Below are positions 62,065-64,000 of a DNA stretch of 64,000 bases, piece by piece. Under the pieces are notes generated by a model that was given only the letters and a program-made list of their open reading frames with translations, did not search any database and was not told where the DNA came from. The stretch spans positions 186,001-250,000 of the forward strand of contig NZ_CP139286.1 of assembly GCF_034067285.1 (NCBI RefSeq). Direction: 5' to 3'. Position 1 is the stretch's first letter, and each line of letters opens with the position of its first letter. The stretch is from Acinetobacter pittii. Lineage in GTDB: Bacteria > Pseudomonadota > Gammaproteobacteria > Pseudomonadales > Moraxellaceae. Both the position numbers and the translations under genes were made by a program.

Positions 62065-62622
62065 ATGAAAAAGACATTAGTCATCGTTACCCATCCTCAC
62101 ATAGACCAGTCTGTTGTAAATAAAAGATGGATTGAGGAATTAGAAAAACACCCAGACCAATTTACGGTTCATCAAATTTATCAAGCCTACCCAGATGGCG
62201 TAATTGATGTTGCCAAAGAGCAAGCGCTTGTAGAGCAACACGAAAATTTAGTGTTTCAATTTCCCGTGTATTGGTTTAACTGCCCGCCGCTTTTGAAACA
62301 ATGGCTAGATGAAGTTTTAACGTATGGTTGGGCTTATGGTTCAACTGGCGACAAACTTAAAAATAAAAAGTTTATGTTGGCGGTGTCTGCTGGTGCTCAA
62401 GAAAAGGTTTATTCAGAAAGTGGCGAATATCAAATTTCTTTAGAGAAGGTTTTTATTCCATTTGAATTAACCGCTCTCTATGTCGGGGCAGTCTATCAAC
62501 CACTTCATGCATTTTATGGTTTAGATACTAATCCATCAGAAGATGACGATATTCCGACTCAACAAGACATAGAAAATAATGCGATTCAGTATGTTCAGAA
62601 GTTGTTGGCATTGTCTGAGTAG
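62065..62622 (+). CDS. NAD(P)H-dependent flavodoxin-fold oxidoreductase
   Basis: Flavodoxin-like quinone or nitro reductase of 185 residues, similar to KefF/MdaB-type proteins. It shows LVIVTHPHIDQSVVNKRW at the start, FQFPVYWFNCPPLLKQWLDE and LTYGWAYGSTGDKLKNKKF, which bind flavin. Divergent from an HxlR regulator that probably induces it under quinone or oxidative stress. The ATG at 62065 is preceded by GTGTTTT, without a strong ribosome site. Confidence 0.87.
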   Translation: MKKTLVIVTHPHIDQSVVNKRWIEELEKHPDQFTVHQIYQAYPDGVIDVAKEQALVEQHENLVFQFPVYWFNCPPLLKQWLDEVLTYGWAYGSTGDKLKNKKFMLAVSAGAQEKVYSESGEYQISLEKVFIPFELTALYVGAVYQPLHAFYGLDTNPSEDDDIPTQQDIENNAIQYVQKLLALSE

Positions 62623-62773
62623 GTGTAAAAAGGGGGAGGCCTAAGCGTGAGGTTTGGGTCTTTTCAAAGTCGAAAATAGTTTTGTTATCTTTCTGATTTT
62701 TTAATAAAAAGTTTGCAAAAATCAAATTTGTCTATAAGTTGAAAAATACAATAATACTTCTTTGGAAAAAATT

Positions 62774-63115
62774 ATGAATATCGCGCCTTTTCCATTTCAA
62801 ATTACAAACTGGGAAGAAATTGAAGTCACTGAATATAGCGGTGAAACAGGAAAAGCTTATTGGAAAACTCAATTTTTTGGTGAAGAAACAAATAAAATTA
62901 GAGTAAGACTTGTGGAGTACTCAGCCAATTATTTAGCAGACCATTGGTGTGAAAAAGGACATATCTTATTTTGCCTAGAAGGTGAACTAGAAAGTAGATT
63001 GAAGGATGGTCGAACATTTACTCTAACTTCGGGAATGAGTTATCAAGTCGGAGATAATTCGGAGCCGCATCAGTCTTTTAGCTTGAACGGTGCGAAGCTA
63101 CTTATCGTTGATTAA
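62774..63115 (+). CDS. Small cupin-fold protein (DHCW-type)
   Basis: Single-domain cupin of about 113 residues. The metal-binding region has ADHWCEKGHILFCLEGELES near residue 60, and the second half ends GMSYQVGDNSEPHQSFS. The set of His/Cys residues corresponds to cupins grouped by a DHCW-type motif. The ATG at 62774 with GGAA upstream is preferred over an in-frame start at 62762. Function unknown; the preceding oxidoreductase is 151 bases away, so it may be separately expressed. Confidence 0.78.
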   Translation: MNIAPFPFQITNWEEIEVTEYSGETGKAYWKTQFFGEETNKIRVRLVEYSANYLADHWCEKGHILFCLEGELESRLKDGRTFTLTSGMSYQVGDNSEPHQSFSLNGAKLLIVD

Positions 63116-63151
63116 ATTGACTTTATTTAAATTTATTAAAAAGAGGGTAAT

Positions 63152-63187
63152 AAAAAAGACCCAAATCAAAACGATTTAGGTCTTTTT
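63152..63187. terminator. Terminator between the cupin gene and tRNA-Ser
   Basis: The arms AAAAAGACC.AAATC and GATTT.GGTCTTTTT pair, with T runs on both strands, ending tRNA-Ser and the cupin gene. Confidence 0.8.
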
Positions 63188-63193
63188 GAATTC

Positions 63194-63283
63194 TGGCGGT
63201 GAGAGAGGGATTCGAACCCTCGATACGCGCAAACGTATACACACTTTCCAGGCGTGCTCCTTAAGCCACTCGGACACCTCACC
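63194..63283 (-). tRNA. tRNA-Ser (GGA)
   Basis: A 90-nt class II cloverleaf with encoded CCA. The acceptor arm starts GGTGAGG, the anticodon loop CTGGAAA gives anticodon GGA, a long variable arm (GTATACG/CGTATC-like) follows and the T loop is GTTCGAATC. It lies between the accessory stretch and kup; tRNA-Ser genes are common integration sites, though no integrase or att repeat is seen. Confidence 0.97.
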
Positions 63284-63377
63284 AAGGCGTGCGATAGTAA
63301 CCAAAAAAACGAGTTCTGCCAAGATTTAAGACGAGCATTACAGAAAAAAAATAATAGAGGTGATAAGATTGCGCTAA

Positions 63378-64000
<623 letters not shown>

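Overview
The window is a chromosomal segment of an Acinetobacter, most likely the A. baumannii/calcoaceticus group. The evidence is the AT-rich base composition, the near-textbook N-terminus of the Omp33-36 porin (19919-20821), and the gene set (Kdo transferase, GabR/GabT/GabD/GabP, CrbS/ActP/Acs, Kup). It is mostly ordinary core genome: no rRNA, insertion sequence, CRISPR array or integrase is visible. Two tRNA genes are present, Thr(UGU) at 48234-48309 and Ser(GGA) at 63194-63283, both on the minus strand. The first gene (waaA) and the last (kup) are cut by the window edges.

Layout. 1-3.6 kb: waaA-rsmE, an MscS channel and a DUF805 protein. 3.8-17 kb: an acetate-switch region with acs, the LuxR-type regulator CrbR, the transporter-kinase CrbS and DUF485-actP, interrupted by an isochorismatase/Lrp pair and the sulfone genes sfnG-msuE. 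17-24 kb: a degenerate ion channel, a BCCT transporter, Omp33-36, a long AT-rich spacer with a probable small RNA and a small ORF, and a diguanylate cyclase. 24-35 kb: uvrA, a TetR/reductase pair, DUF1304, GlpM, TenA, DUF475, YajR, ssb, azlCD with a divergent XRE-cupin regulator. 35-41.5 kb: a complete GABA catabolic locus. 41.5-57.6 kb: LysR/AraC-controlled small operons, a pirin, an FAD protein-methyltransferase-GFA operon, transporters and reductases. 57.8-63.1 kb: an accessory-looking stretch of small genes between a phage-type antisense RNA locus and tRNA-Ser.

The most interesting signals are in non-coding DNA. (1) At 47338-47539 an 18-bp palindrome matching the GacA box precedes a ~128-nt transcript candidate carrying six GGA motifs, four of them in hairpin loops including the terminator loop: the architecture of a CsrA/RsmA-sequestering RNA of the RsmX/Y/Z type. 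(2) The sequence GACYAAAGTC occurs upstream of acs, of DUF485-actP and of an uncharacterised gene, each time 27-28 nt before a possible -10 box, and is a candidate CrbR operator. (3) At 57863-58160 a structured RNA carries two segments complementary to two flanking copies of the same pair of target sequences, one copy overlapping the ribosome binding site of a 30-codon ORF; this is the C4 antisense RNA arrangement of phage P1/P7 immunity. (4) A two-part direct repeat with identical 24-bp pitch lies upstream of gabP and of gabT and is the likely GabR operator.

All of this was read by eye. Family names come from recognised motifs, not from searches.
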